Below, piece by piece: positions 16,560 to 25,271 of a DNA stretch of 64,000 nt (the first letter of the stretch is position 1; every line of letters begins with the position of its first letter). Source of the stretch: Candidatus Bipolaricaulota bacterium (GTDB taxonomy: Bacteria > Bipolaricaulota > Bipolaricaulia > Bipolaricaulales > Bipolaricaulaceae). The translations under genes were made by a program, and so were the position numbers. The stretch spans positions 254,313-318,312 of the forward strand of contig JANXBT010000001.1 in assembly GCA_025060415.1 (NCBI GenBank), given 5' to 3'. The notes under the pieces were generated by a model. It saw only the letters and a list, made by a program, of their open reading frames with translations, searched no databases and was not told the DNA's origin.

Positions 16560-16970
16560 ATCCATTACCTCCAAAGACCTCACCTTCTGTGCTCGTAGGG
16601 ATGAATGTGAGCAAGGGATATGCCCCGGATCCCGTCCTGGGGGCCGAGGCTCTTCGTGGGCCAACTCGGCTGGCGTCCTCCTTGCCGATGCCAGTTTCGA
16701 TGCTGCCCAGATCTTTCAGGCGGGAGCCCCGGGGAGGTTTTTCCCCATAATCCGCCTCAGCAAAGGAAGGATACAAAAAGGCGTTCGTGAAGGAGTTCTA
16801 TCAGTTGCGGCCCACAGGGGAGGGAAGTCTTCGGGGCCATCAAAACTAGGTTCAATGGAAATCTTAGGAACCTCTACCTCGCCCTTACGCAGAAGGAGGC
16901 TATGCTCTTGGTGGTGTGCTATGTGCTGCAAGTCCTCCCCCAATTTATGGTGTTGGCTCGCGCTTGTTGA
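16560..16970 (+). pseudogene. decayed DDE transposase (IS4/IS5-like) C-terminal region
   Basis: Fragments in different frames read like the end of a DDE transposase: LLADASFDAAQIFQAG, GRFFPIIRLSKGRIQKG, then EVFGAIKTRFNGNLRNLYLA continuing LTQKEAMLLVVCYVLQVLPQF and a TGA at 16968. The catalytic Glu region (EVFGAIKTRF) is recognisable but no single frame is open, so it is dead. The exact family is uncertain. It lies directly upstream of the sucD promoter. Confidence 0.6.
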
Positions 16971-17051
16971 GCTAGTTGTATGCCTGACCTCTCCGCGATT
17001 CTCATGTGGAATAGTCTTCCTTAGCTTTTGTAGGGCAAGCCCAGCACCACC

Positions 17052-17081
17052 TTGCCTGGGGAGGCTCGGAAGGTCTATTCT
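17052..17081 (+). promoter_or_regulatory. promoter of sucD (leaderless)
   Basis: TTGCCT (17052-17057) and TATTCT (17076-17081) are 18 nt apart. The GTG start lies 6 nt beyond the -10 box, predicting a leaderless mRNA; no ribosome site stands at a usable distance. Confidence 0.4.
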
Positions 17082-17087
17082 TGCTCC

Positions 17088-17957
17088 GTGGCCATTCTCA
17101 TTCACGAACGCACAAGGGTTTTGGTGCAGGGCATCACCGGGACGGAGGGCTCCTTCCACACCCGGCAGATGGTGGCCTACGGAACGAAGGTGGTGGCGGG
17201 CGTCACCCCCGGCAAGGGCGGGCAAAGCCTCGACGGCATCCCCGTCTACGACACGGTGGCCGAGGCCTGCGCCCATCATCCCATCGATGCCTCCGTGATC
17301 TTCGTGCCCGCGGCGTTCGCGCCAGAAGCGATCCTCGAGGCTGCGGACGCCGGCATCCCCCTCATCGTGTGCATCACCGAAGGTATTCCCTTGCACGCCA
17401 TGCTCCGCACCTACCACCTCCTTCGGGCCTATCCGGTGCGGTTGATCGGCCCCAACTGCCCTGGCCTTATTGCTCCCGGAAAGGCTAAGCTCGGGGTGAT
17501 CCCCCACGCGCCCTTCACGCCCGGCCCGGTGGGGATCGTGTCCCGCTCCGGCACGCTCACTTACGAGATCGCGGCCCACCTCTCCCAGCGGGGGTTAGGG
17601 CAGTCCACGGTGGTGGGCATCGGCGGGGATCCCATCGTGGGCACGACCTTTGTGGAGCTCCTCCCCCTGTTTGAGGAGGACCCAGAGACCGCCGCGGTGG
17701 TGATGGTGGGCGAGATTGGGGGCACGGCGGAGGAGGAGGCCGCGGCCTACGCCCGGCGGCACATGAAAAAGCCGCTGGTCGCCTATATCGCGGGCTTTTC
17801 CGCGCCGCCGGGGAAGCGGATGGGCCATGCCGGGGCCATCGTCACCGGGGGCGAGGACACGGCCCAGGCCAAGGCCCAGCGCCTGGAGAAGCTCGGGGTG
17901 CCCGTGGCCCGCACGCCTGCGGAGGTGGCGCGCCTCGTGGAGGAGGTCCTTCAGTGA
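17088..17957 (+). CDS. sucD: succinyl-CoA synthetase (ADP-forming) alpha subunit
   Basis: This is a 289-residue protein. The GTG at 17088 gives the family N-terminus ([20 protein letters not shown]). The CoA-binding Rossmann part has [15 protein letters not shown] and [11 protein letters not shown]. The phosphohistidine is in [13 protein letters not shown] near residue 246, as in well-studied SucD. It interconverts succinyl-CoA and succinate in the TCA cycle with SucC. No sucC adjoins it; the upstream DNA is transposase debris. It could also be the alpha subunit of a related acyl-CoA synthetase, but length and motifs favour SucD. It is coupled by GTGA overlap to ychF. Confidence 0.93.
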   Translation: MAILIHERTRVLVQGITGTEGSFHTRQMVAYGTKVVAGVTPGKGGQSLDGIPVYDTVAEACAHHPIDASVIFVPAAFAPEAILEAADAGIPLIVCITEGIPLHAMLRTYHLLRAYPVRLIGPNCPGLIAPGKAKLGVIPHAPFTPGPVGIVSRSGTLTYEIAAHLSQRGLGQSTVVGIGGDPIVGTTFVELLPLFEEDPETAAVVMVGEIGGTAEEEAAAYARRHMKKPLVAYIAGFSAPPGKRMGHAGAIVTGGEDTAQAKAQRLEKLGVPVARTPAEVARLVEEVLQ

Positions 17958-19036
17958 GCCGGACCTTCGGCCTGGTGGGGCTTCCCAATGCCGGGAAGTC
18001 CACGATCTTCAACGCCCTCACCGCGGCCGGGGCCAGGGTCGAGCCCTACCCCTTCTCCACCCTGCAGGCCCAAAAGGGGGTGGCGCCCGTCCCCGACCCC
18101 CGCTTGGATCGCCTCCACGCCCTCTTCCCCGAGAAAAAGAAGGTCCCCACCACCATCGAGGTGGTCGACATCGCGGGCCTGGTGGAGGGCGCCTCCCGCG
18201 GGGAGGGCTTGGGGAACCAGTTCCTCGCGGACATCCGCAACGTGGAGGCCATCCTCCACGTGGTGCGCTGCTTTGAGGACCCGGACATCGCGCACCCCAT
18301 GGGCGCGGTGGACGTGCGCCGGGACGTTGAGGTCGTGGAAACCGAGCTCCTCCTCAAGGACCTGGAGACCCTGGAGGGCCGGCGGGAGCGGATCGCCAAG
18401 GCCGCGCGGATCGGGGACAAGGAGGCGCGGGAAGAGCTGGCCCTTTTGGAGCGCCTCCTCGAGGCCCTGAAAAAGGGGATCCCGATCCGCCAGGTGCCCC
18501 TCTCCCCCGAGGAGCGGGAGCGCCTGAAGGGCCTGGCCCCCCTCACCCTAAAGCCCGTGCTCTTTGTGGCCAACGTGGGCGACGCCGGGGAGAACGAGCA
18601 TTCCCGGAGGGTGGCGGAGCTGGCCCGGGAGCGGGGCGCCGGGTGGGTGGTCATCCGCGGCCGCCTGGAGATGGAGCTGGCGGAGCTTCCGGAGGCAGAG
18701 CGCCGGGAGTTCCTCCGAGAGTATGGGCTTCAGGAGCTCGCGGTGGAGCGGCTGGTGCGCGAGGCCTACCGGCTCCTCTCCGTGATCACGTTCTACACGT
18801 TTGTGGGACCGGAGGTGCGGGCCTGGACCGTCCCCATGGGCACCAAGGCCCCCGACGCCGGGGCCGTCATCCACACCGATTTCCGGGACCGCTTCGTCCT
18901 TGCAGAGGTCATGCGGCTGGAGGACCTTGAGCACTACCGCTCCGAAAGGGCCCTGCGCGAGGCCGGGAGGATCGTGCGGGCCGGCCGGGATTACGTGGTC
19001 CAGGACGGGGACGTGATCCACTTCGTCGTCGCCTGA
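17954..19036 (+). CDS. ychF: redox-regulated ATPase YchF (Obg family)
   Basis: This 360-residue protein starts at GTG 17954, overlapping the sucD stop. G1 is GLPNAGKST (residues 9-17), and G3 lies in [23 protein letters not shown]. The specificity motif reads ANVGDAGE where most YchF proteins have NVNE-like residues. A coiled coil (residues 125-175) and a C-terminal TGS domain ([19 protein letters not shown]) follow. YchF hydrolyses ATP rather than GTP and associates with ribosomes and proteasome-like complexes under stress. The family call is secure. Confidence 0.95.
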   Translation: MSRTFGLVGLPNAGKSTIFNALTAAGARVEPYPFSTLQAQKGVAPVPDPRLDRLHALFPEKKKVPTTIEVVDIAGLVEGASRGEGLGNQFLADIRNVEAILHVVRCFEDPDIAHPMGAVDVRRDVEVVETELLLKDLETLEGRRERIAKAARIGDKEAREELALLERLLEALKKGIPIRQVPLSPEERERLKGLAPLTLKPVLFVANVGDAGENEHSRRVAELARERGAGWVVIRGRLEMELAELPEAERREFLREYGLQELAVERLVREAYRLLSVITFYTFVGPEVRAWTVPMGTKAPDAGAVIHTDFRDRFVLAEVMRLEDLEHYRSERALREAGRIVRAGRDYVVQDGDVIHFVVA

Positions 19037-19887
19037 TGGCCGCCCTCGCCCTCCTCCTCATCACCGCCGTTTGGGGCTGGACCTTCGTGCCGGTGAAGGA
19101 GGCCGTGGCCGAGGTCGGCCCCTTTTGGTTTTTAGCCCTGCGCTTTTCCCTGGCCTTCCTCTGCACCCTGCCCCTCTGGCGCCGGGGCGCTCCGCCCTGG
19201 CGGGAGGCCCTGCTTTTGGGCCTTTTTCTTTTCGGGGGCTACTTCTTCCAGACCTGGGGCCTGCGCTACACCACCGCCCAAAAATCCGGGCTCATCACCG
19301 GCCTCTCCGTGGTCCTCGTCCCCGTGGTCGCCCACTTCCTGGGCGAACGGATCTCCGCCCGTTTGGGGCTGGGGGTGGCCTTGGCGACCCTGGGCGTGGT
19401 CCTCCTGGCCCTTGGCGGGGAAGGGGATCTCGCGGGAAGCCTTTTTGGCGACGTGCTCACGGCGATTTGTGCCCTCGCTTTTGCTGCGTACATCGCCCTT
19501 TTGGCCCGCTACGCCAAGGCCAAGCCCGTGGGCCCGCTCCTTCCGCTCCAGCTCCTCACGGTGGCCGGGCTCTCGGGGATTGGGGCAGTGGCGGCGGGCG
19601 AGGTGCGGTGGCCCCTCTCCCCCCGGGTCTGGGCGGCCCTGGGGGTCACCGGCGTTTTGGCCTCGGCCGTGGCGTACTATGTGCTGGCCTGGGCGGAGAG
19701 CCGGGCCACGGCCACTCAGACCGCGGTCATCCTGGCCATGGAGCCCGTGTTCGCCGCCTTCTTTGGCTGGGCCCTGCTGGGGGAGAAGCTGGGCGGCCTG
19801 CAGCTTGTGGGCGCGGGGCTGGTGCTCGCGGGGATCCTCGCGGTGAGCACCGTTGACCCCGCGCGGGGCCGCCCGCATAATCGCTGA
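19036..19887 (+). CDS. EamA/DMT family transporter
   Basis: This 283-residue membrane protein has ten hydrophobic helices in two EamA repeats, with the hallmark N-terminal AVWGWTFVPVKEAV and C-terminal AVILAMEPVFAAFFGWALLGE. Members export or import amino acids and other small metabolites; the substrate is unknown. The ATG overlaps the ychF stop (TGATG). The 3' end contains the promoter of the downstream tRNA genes. Confidence 0.9.
   Translation: MAALALLLITAVWGWTFVPVKEAVAEVGPFWFLALRFSLAFLCTLPLWRRGAPPWREALLLGLFLFGGYFFQTWGLRYTTAQKSGLITGLSVVLVPVVAHFLGERISARLGLGVALATLGVVLLALGGEGDLAGSLFGDVLTAICALAFAAYIALLARYAKAKPVGPLLPLQLLTVAGLSGIGAVAAGEVRWPLSPRVWAALGVTGVLASAVAYYVLAWAESRATATQTAVILAMEPVFAAFFGWALLGEKLGGLQLVGAGLVLAGILAVSTVDPARGRPHNR
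19853..19881 (+). promoter_or_regulatory. promoter of the tRNA-Ser/tRNA-Arg unit
   Basis: TTGACC (19853-19858) and CATAAT (19876-19881) are exactly 17 nt apart. The predicted start is 3-4 nt before tRNA-Ser. It is embedded in the last codons of the EamA gene. Confidence 0.65.
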
Positions 19888-19891
19888 GCCG

Positions 19892-19978
19892 GGAGGGATG
19901 TCCGAACGGCAAGGAGCCGGTCTCGAAAACCGGTAGGGCCTTTTGGCCTTCGGGGTTCGAGTCCCCGTCCCTCCGCCA
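19892..19978 (+). tRNA. tRNA-Ser (CGA)
   Basis: This is a class II tRNA with a long variable arm. The acceptor GGAGGGA pairs with TCCCTCC, the anticodon loop is CTCGAAA and the discriminator is G. CCA at 19976-19978 is encoded, or is fortuitous, because the next tRNA begins at the very next base. Confidence 0.93.
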
Positions 19979-20051
19979 GCGCCCGTAGCTCAGCGGATAG
20001 AGTGCCGGCCTGCGGAGCCGGAGGCCGCAGGTTCAAATCCTGCCGGGCGCA
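19979..20051 (+). tRNA. tRNA-Arg (GCG)
   Basis: This is a 73-nt tRNA directly abutting tRNA-Ser. The acceptor GCGCCCG pairs with CGGGCGC. The anticodon stem is CCGGC/GCCGG with loop CTGCGGA, giving anticodon GCG. The D-loop has GGATA, placing A20, the arginine identity base. The discriminator is A and CCA is not encoded. The GCG anticodon is unusual for a bacterium. Confidence 0.93.
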
Positions 20052-20052
20052 T

Positions 20053-20664
20053 TTATTTTTTGCGCGGCTGGATCACCTCGTCCACGATCCCGTAGGCTCT
20101 AGCCTCCTCCGCGCTCATCCAGAAGTTCCGGTCCGTGTCCCGCTCGACCTTCTCCTTGGGCTGGCCCGTGTGGTGGGCGAGGATCTCGTTCACCCGGTTG
20201 CGCAGCTTGATGATCTCGTCGGCCTCGATCTTGATGTCCACCGCTTGGCCGCCCACCACGCCCCAGGGCTGGTGGATCATGATGCGGGAGTTGGGGAGGG
20301 CGTAGCGTTTGCCCTTGGCCCCGCCGGCGAGGATGAGGGCTGCGGCGGAGGCGGCGATCCCCACGCAGATCGTGCGCACCGGGCAGCGCACGTACTGCAT
20401 GGCGTCGTAGATGGCCAGCGCCGCCTGCAGGTCCCCGCCCGGGCTGTTGATGTAAAGCTGGATGTCCTTTTCCGGGTCCTCGGCCTCAAGACAAAGGAGC
20501 TGGGCGATGATGTTGTCCGCCGCGCCCGAATAGATCCCGCCCCCGGCGCTGGCCACGATCTCCCCGGAAAGGAAGATGATGCGGTCCTTAAAAAGGCGGG
20601 CGAACGCCCGCTCCCAGTAGCGCATCATGCGCAGTTCCTCTTCCTCAAAGTACTGGAACCTCAC
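20053..20664 (-). CDS. clpP: ATP-dependent Clp protease proteolytic subunit
   Basis: This is a 203-residue serine protease. The catalytic triad is Ser106 (GIAASAAAL), His131 (IMIHQPWG) and Asp176 ([11 protein letters not shown]). [16 protein letters not shown] and the handle helix are intact. The region after GEIVAS carries [11 protein letters not shown], somewhat different from the usual GXIDDXXAN. It forms the tetradecameric chamber fed by ClpX or the ClpC in this window. The GTG start overlaps the trigger factor stop (GTGA), giving the tig-clpP pair common in bacteria. It converges on tRNA-Arg with one base between. Confidence 0.95.
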   Translation of the reverse strand: MRFQYFEEEELRMMRYWERAFARLFKDRIIFLSGEIVASAGGGIYSGAADNIIAQLLCLEAEDPEKDIQLYINSPGGDLQAALAIYDAMQYVRCPVRTICVGIAASAAALILAGGAKGKRYALPNSRIMIHQPWGVVGGQAVDIKIEADEIIKLRNRVNEILAHHTGQPKEKVERDTDRNFWMSAEEARAYGIVDEVIQPRKK

Positions 20665-21764
20665 TTCGGCCTCCTCAGGTTTTCCAAGATCCAGTCGGCC
20701 ACGCGTTCGAAGGAGAGCCGCGCGTGGAGGGCTTCCTCGTTTTCCCCTTCCTCTTGAGCCAGGCGCCGCACCTCCTCCGGCGAGGGCGCCAGGCCTTTCT
20801 CCTCGCTTAGGCGGTGGACGAGGATTTCCCGGCGCAGGCGGCGGGCCACCACCCGCTCCACCTCCGCCCGCACCCCTTCCTTTTTGGGGAGGCGCGCCAG
20901 CTCCTCCTCCACGGCGCTGGCCAGGAGGCCCGGCGGGACGGGGATGTTCAGGGCCTCCGCCAGGGCGTCCAGGGCCCGGCGGCGCAGCTCGTCCCGGCGC
21001 TGGGCCTCCGCCCGGCGCAAAAGCTCCCGCCGCACCTCCTCCCGCAGCTCCTCCCAGGAGGCCTTGCCGTAATGGCGGGCGGTCTCCTCCTCGCTGGGGA
21101 GGCTCAGGGTGTACACGCCCACCACCTCGAACTCCTCGGCGTGGCCCTCCTCGTCGGTGAGGACCACCCGAGTGCCCGCCCGGGTGCCCAGGAGCTGGCG
21201 GCCGATGGGGCGCTGGGCGGAGGCCGTGCCCTCCCAGATGCGCTCGCCCCGCTTGATGTGCACGATGTCGCCCTCCGCCGCCGGCCCGTCCTTGGGGAGG
21301 AGGGAGCCCGCCTCCCGCCGCAGGTCCGCCAGCACCGCCGCCACCTCCTCCTCCCGCACCTCCGCCGGCGGGGGCTCCTCCACCGCGAGCGTCAGGCCCT
21401 CCGGGATGGTGAACTCCGGGAGGACCTCGAACTCCGCGCGGAAGCGCAGGGACTCGCCCCGCACGAACTCCACCGTCTCCACCTTGGGCGCGGTCACCGG
21501 GTGCAGGGCCAGGTCGCGGATGGCCCGCTCCAGCCAGTCCTGGATGAGGTCCTCCCGCACCTCCTTCCAGAAGGCCTCCTCGCCGAAGCGGCGGAGGAGG
21601 AGGTGCCGGGGGGCCTTGCCCGGCCGGAACCCGGGGATGCGCAGCTCCTGGCTCAGCGCCCGCAGGAACTGCTCCTCCTTGGCGCGGATGGCCTCCTTGG
21701 GCACGGCCACCTCCAGCCGCACCCGCGTCCCGTCGCGCTCCACGTGGATGTTCTCGTCGCTCAC
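20661..21764 (-). CDS. tig: trigger factor with reduced PPIase region
   Basis: This is a 367-residue ribosome-associated chaperone. The GTG at 21764 begins [20 protein letters not shown]. The ribosome-docking signature [14 protein letters not shown] is at residues 45-60. The C-terminal helical chaperone domain has [16 protein letters not shown]. The central FKBP-like part ([20 protein letters not shown] to VVGVYTL) is only about 50 residues and lacks much of the usual prolyl isomerase domain. The length is well under the usual 430. It binds nascent chains at the tunnel exit. It is coupled to clpP. Confidence 0.9.
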   Translation of the reverse strand: MSDENIHVERDGTRVRLEVAVPKEAIRAKEEQFLRALSQELRIPGFRPGKAPRHLLLRRFGEEAFWKEVREDLIQDWLERAIRDLALHPVTAPKVETVEFVRGESLRFRAEFEVLPEFTIPEGLTLAVEEPPPAEVREEEVAAVLADLRREAGSLLPKDGPAAEGDIVHIKRGERIWEGTASAQRPIGRQLLGTRAGTRVVLTDEEGHAEEFEVVGVYTLSLPSEEETARHYGKASWEELREEVRRELLRRAEAQRRDELRRRALDALAEALNIPVPPGLLASAVEEELARLPKKEGVRAEVERVVARRLRREILVHRLSEEKGLAPSPEEVRRLAQEEGENEEALHARLSFERVADWILENLRRPK

Positions 21765-21787
21765 GGCCTTACCGGCATTATACCGGC

Positions 21788-22468
21788 TCACCACCAGAGG
21801 CCGGAAAGCAGGGCCCAATCGCGTCCGATGAGGTGGACCGCGAGGGCCTCCGCCCCCCGTACCACCACCTCCAGCGCGCCCAAAAGCAGGAGCGCCGCCA
21901 CGATGAGGATCCCAAACTGCTCCAAGCGGAGAAGCTGCAGGCGCCAGCGCAGGGGGAGGAAATACCCAAGGAGGCGGGAGCCGTCGAGGGGCGGCACGGG
22001 AAGGAGGTTGAACAGGGCGATCACCAGGGAGATGAGGACGAGGAGGGCCAGGAACAGGAAGAGGTAGCGGTGGCGCAGGCCCAAAAGGAGGAGGAGGCGG
22101 CCCACAAGGGCGGTGAGCCCGGCGAGGAGGAAGTTCGTGGCCGGCCCGGCCAGCCCCACCCACACCATCCCCCGCCAGGGGTCGCGGAAGTAGTAGGGGT
22201 TGATGGGCACGGGCTTGGCCCAGCCGAACACCACCAGGGGGAGGCCGGTGAACCGGCGGAGCAGAAGGAGGGCCAGGGGCAGGAGCACCGAGCCGATGGG
22301 GTCCAGGTGCCGCAGGGGGTTCAGGGAGAGCCGGCCCGCGCGTTTGGCCGTGGGGTCGCCCAGCCGGAAGGCCACAAGGCCGTGGGCCACCTCGTGGGGG
22401 ACTACGCAAACGAGGAGGGCCGCGACGGCGAAGATCGCTTGGAGGACCGTTTCGCTCAGGGGGATCAC
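21788..22468 (-). CDS. site-2 protease family (M50) membrane metalloprotease
   Basis: This 226-residue protein has about six membrane helices. The zinc motif is HEVAH at residues 25-29, and the third ligand lies in NLLPVPPLDGSRL near residue 160. GWAKPVPINPYYFRDPWRGM and GLAGPATNFLLA match the compact rhomboid-like/S2P group (FPN-type, no PDZ). It cuts membrane-embedded substrates; the target is unknown. The GTG overlaps the rqcH stop (GTGA), so the two are coupled. Confidence 0.9.
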   Translation of the reverse strand: MIPLSETVLQAIFAVAALLVCVVPHEVAHGLVAFRLGDPTAKRAGRLSLNPLRHLDPIGSVLLPLALLLLRRFTGLPLVVFGWAKPVPINPYYFRDPWRGMVWVGLAGPATNFLLAGLTALVGRLLLLLGLRHRYLFLFLALLVLISLVIALFNLLPVPPLDGSRLLGYFLPLRWRLQLLRLEQFGILIVAALLLLGALEVVVRGAEALAVHLIGRDWALLSGLWW

Positions 22469-23904
22469 GGGCCACGCTCCCCGGAAACCACGATCACTTC
22501 CTCTTTGAGGAGCACCACCGCGCCCGGCGGGCTCCCCTTGGGCTTGCGCACATAGCGGGCCTCAGTGTAGCTCACGGCCACTTTGCGTTCACCTCGGGCC
22601 TGGGAGAACCAGGCGGCGAGCTCCGCGGCCCGCCGCAGCACCTCCTCGGGCACCCGCCGCCCCCCGTTCTTGATGAGCACGTGGGCCCCCGGCACCCCCC
22701 GGGCGTGGAGCCAAAGGTCGTTGGGGCTGGCCCGCCGCACGAGGAGGTCGTTTTCTTGCGCGGAGCGGCCCACAAGGACAGTGAACTCCCCCACCCGGAA
22801 CTGCCGGGGCTGGCGGGGCTCCTCCCGTTCCCCCGCGGGCTCCGCCTCAGGCACGAGGTAGGGCGCGAGGTCCGGCCGGCGGCGCAGGAGGGCGATCTCC
22901 TCCAAGAGCCTGGCCACCTCGGCCTCCAATTGGGCGCGCCGCGCCGGGATCTCCTGGGCCCGCCGCCGCAGCTTCCCCGCCCGCCGGTACAGCTCCTGCG
23001 CGAACCGCGCCGGGGGCAGGGCGGGGTCCAGCTCCAGCTCCACGGGGGTCCCGTCGAACCCCTCCACGGTCACCCGGGCTGCGCCCCGGGGGATCTCGGA
23101 GAGGCGGGCCAGGATGAGGTCGGCCTGGGCCTGGAGGGCCGGCCACCCCTGGGCCTCCTTTTCGGCGGCCTCGAGCAGGGCCAAGGCCCGGCGGCACCGC
23201 GCCAGCGCCCGCTCCAGCTCGGCGATGCGCCCCGCTGCCAGCTCCCCAAACACCCGCCCCTCGAGGACCCGGTCCAGGGCCTGCCAGTACGCGGGAAGGA
23301 CCGCCTGGGGCTCCCCCCAATCCGGGCGGGGGAAGAACGAGGCCCGCAGGCCCTGGGGGGTGGCGTAGAGGAGGCCCTGGGCGGGTTGGGCCCAGAGTTC
23401 CTCGGCCCAGGCCCGCAGCTCCTCCGGGGCCGGGGGGCGCCCCAGCCGGGCCGCAAGCGCCCGGCGCAGCTCCGGGCCCAGGCCCTCCCTAGGATCCCCC
23501 GGGCCGAACGCGGCCCCCTGGAAGAGGCCCTCGTGCAGGGCGGCGGTGCGGCCGTCGCGGAAGGCCACAAAGAGATTCCCGCGCCGGGGGCGCAGGTCCA
23601 GGAGGAGCTCCCCCCCAGGGAAGCGAAGGCGCACCACGCGGTCGAACCCGGCCTGCTCCAGGTCCAGGAGGGGTTGCCCCTCGAACGCGCGCAGAAGCTG
23701 GCAGAACGCGGGCGGCCTGGGGGGCGTGGGCGGCCGCAGCTCCGTGCGGTGGAAGGCCTTCCCTTTTGGGTCCAAGGCCAACGCCCCAGGAGGATCGAAA
23801 AAGCGCAGGAAGAACACCTCGCCCACCTGGTGGACCTTGCTCAGCTTGGCGCCCACCAGTTCCCGCGCCTCCCCCAAGGCCTTGGCCAATTCCAATCCCT
23901 CCAT
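22465..23904 (-). CDS. rqcH: NFACT family ribosome quality control protein RqcH
   Basis: This is a 479-residue protein. The N-terminal NFACT-N domain (residues 1-190) has FDRVVRLRF, carrying the Asp-Arg pair needed for tRNA-dependent tailing. A coiled coil spans about 220-350. The C-terminal NFACT-R (DUF814) domain shows NDLWLHARGVPGAHVLIK and AVSYTEARYVRKPKGSPPG. RqcH binds obstructed 50S subunits and adds Ala tails that mark nascent chains for ClpP-type proteases. Older annotations call it fibronectin-binding protein. It heads the minus-strand run rqcH-M50, followed by tig-clpP. Confidence 0.92.
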   Translation of the reverse strand: MEGLELAKALGEARELVGAKLSKVHQVGEVFFLRFFDPPGALALDPKGKAFHRTELRPPTPPRPPAFCQLLRAFEGQPLLDLEQAGFDRVVRLRFPGGELLLDLRPRRGNLFVAFRDGRTAALHEGLFQGAAFGPGDPREGLGPELRRALAARLGRPPAPEELRAWAEELWAQPAQGLLYATPQGLRASFFPRPDWGEPQAVLPAYWQALDRVLEGRVFGELAAGRIAELERALARCRRALALLEAAEKEAQGWPALQAQADLILARLSEIPRGAARVTVEGFDGTPVELELDPALPPARFAQELYRRAGKLRRRAQEIPARRAQLEAEVARLLEEIALLRRRPDLAPYLVPEAEPAGEREEPRQPRQFRVGEFTVLVGRSAQENDLLVRRASPNDLWLHARGVPGAHVLIKNGGRRVPEEVLRRAAELAAWFSQARGERKVAVSYTEARYVRKPKGSPPGAVVLLKEEVIVVSGERGP

Positions 23905-23990
23905 GGCCGCTCAACCTTACCCCAAGGCGGCCCCGCCTCGGCAGCCCCGGGGCGGATATCCTTGTCGCTGTTCCCACAGGAGGTGGGCCG

Positions 23991-24893
23991 ATGGTCCGCA
24001 TGCTGGTCGTGTTGGGGATAGGGGTGGGGTTGGGGGTAGCAGCCCAGCCCACGGCGGAGGCCCTCCTGACCTGGGCCCAGCGGCACTGGGAGAAGGTGGG
24101 CTTGGGCGCGGTGGAGGCCCTCCTTGCGGACTTCGCGCCCGGGGGCGGGGTGGCGTTCCTCGGCGGGCCCGCCGACGGGCTCTACGCGGGCCCGGCGCTC
24201 GCGACGGGATGGGAGCGGTTCCTGCACGCCGTCGCCCCCCAGGGGCTGCGGATCCTCCCGGAGCCGCGCGCCTTCCCGGAAAGCGGGCTCGTGCACGGTC
24301 TTTTGGAGCTCGCGGGCCCGGAGGGCCCCGTGACCCTGGAGGCCTACCTGCGGTTTTCCCCGGAGGGGCAGCTTCTGGGGGCGGACTACGTCGTGGTGGA
24401 GGGCCTCCTTCCCCGGGGTCCCCAAGCGGATGGGGAGATCGGCGCGGGGGAGTACCCGCAGGGGGTGGAGGACCCGCGCAGCCGGGTGAGCCTGTTTTGG
24501 CGCAACGGCTGGGTGGTGTTCCTGGGGGCCCTGCGGAGCCCGGGCACGGGCTGGGTGGCCGTGGGGTTCGATCCTGTGAACCGCATGCAGGGCGCCAACT
24601 ACCTCATCGCCGCCGTCACCGGCGCCGGCCTCCTGGTGGAGGACCACTACGGGACCGGCCCCACCACGCACCGCCGCGACCGCCGTGAGGACCTCCTCCG
24701 CGCCGCGGGGCGGATCGCCGGCGGGGCCACGGTCGTGGAGTTCGTGATCCCCTTGGACAGCGGGGACCCCGAGGACAAGCCCCTGCGGCCGGGGCGGACC
24801 TACACCGTGCTCTTGGCCTACCATCGCTCCTCCCCCTCCTTTGCCGTCCAGCACACGGCGCGCGGTGCGGTCCAGATCGCCTTGGAGGGGTGA
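23991..24893 (+). CDS. secreted SnoaL/NTF2-like plus DOMON domain protein
   Basis: This 300-residue protein has an ATG behind AGGAGGTGGG and a signal peptide (MVRMLVVLGIGVGLGVAAQP). Residues 20-140 look like an NTF2/SnoaL-type cone fold (ALLTWAQRHWEKVGLGAVEA). Residues 145-300 match DOMON: ADGEIGAGEY, SLFWRNGWVVFLGALRSPGT, GWVAVGFDP, and TVVEFVIPLDSGDPEDKPLRPG near the end. DOMON domains bind heme or sugars outside the cytoplasm and often pair with b-type cytochromes. The next gene, 3 bp away, encodes a small His-containing membrane protein, so an electron-transfer pair is plausible but unproven. Confidence 0.75.
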   Translation: MVRMLVVLGIGVGLGVAAQPTAEALLTWAQRHWEKVGLGAVEALLADFAPGGGVAFLGGPADGLYAGPALATGWERFLHAVAPQGLRILPEPRAFPESGLVHGLLELAGPEGPVTLEAYLRFSPEGQLLGADYVVVEGLLPRGPQADGEIGAGEYPQGVEDPRSRVSLFWRNGWVVFLGALRSPGTGWVAVGFDPVNRMQGANYLIAAVTGAGLLVEDHYGTGPTTHRRDRREDLLRAAGRIAGGATVVEFVIPLDSGDPEDKPLRPGRTYTVLLAYHRSSPSFAVQHTARGAVQIALEG

Positions 24894-24896
24894 GCC

Positions 24897-25121
24897 GTGG
24901 AGGCCTTGCGGACGATCGCCTACTTCCCCCTCGGGCCCTTCCCCCTGGTCTTCTACTTGGGCCTGGTGAGCTACGCCCTGCTTTTGGCCACGGGGGCGTC
25001 CATGGCCCTTCCGGCGCGGCGGAAGCGGCGGCGGCCGCTCCGCGTGCACCACGGGCTGGCCTACGCCACCGCCCTTGTGGCCACCCTGCACGCGCTTTTG
25101 GGGGTGGTGGCGCGGCTTTGA
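24897..25121 (+). CDS. small di-helix membrane protein, putative heme-binding partner of the DOMON protein
   Basis: This 74-residue protein has a GTG start 3 bp after the DOMON gene. There are two hydrophobic segments (about residues 14-38 and 53-74) joined by a basic loop (RRKRRR). The second helix is preceded by His51-His52 and contains His65, a 13-14 residue spacing like that of heme-ligating helices in cytochrome b561/ferric-reductase families. Those families have four or more helices, so this would be a half-module that would need to dimerise. The operon position supports a redox role; the heme claim is inference. Confidence 0.65.
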   Translation: MEALRTIAYFPLGPFPLVFYLGLVSYALLLATGASMALPARRKRRRPLRVHHGLAYATALVATLHALLGVVARL

Positions 25122-25132
25122 GCGCGCGGCCC

Positions 25133-25160
25133 TTGCGAAGGTGGAGGAGGACAGTAAGCT
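25133..25160 (+). promoter_or_regulatory. possible promoter of tRNA-Thr
   Basis: TTGCGA (25133-25138) and TAAGCT (25155-25160) are 16 nt apart, placing the start about 3 nt before the tRNA. The spacing to the tRNA matches the other two tRNA promoters. Confidence 0.35.
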
Positions 25161-25169
25161 TCGCAGGGC

Positions 25170-25244
25170 GCCGGCGTAGCTCAGCGGCAGAGCAGCCGCT
25201 TCGTAAGCGGCGGGTCGGAGGTTCGAGTCCTCTCGCCGGCTCCA
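25170..25244 (+). tRNA. tRNA-Thr (CGT)
   Basis: The acceptor GCCGGCG pairs with CGCCGGC, the anticodon stem is GCCGC/GCGGC with loop TTCGTAA, and the T-arm contains GGTTCGAGT. The discriminator is T and CCA is encoded at 25242-25244. Confidence 0.95.
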
Positions 25245-25271
25245 GGGCTCGGCCCGCGGAGGTGGGGAAGG

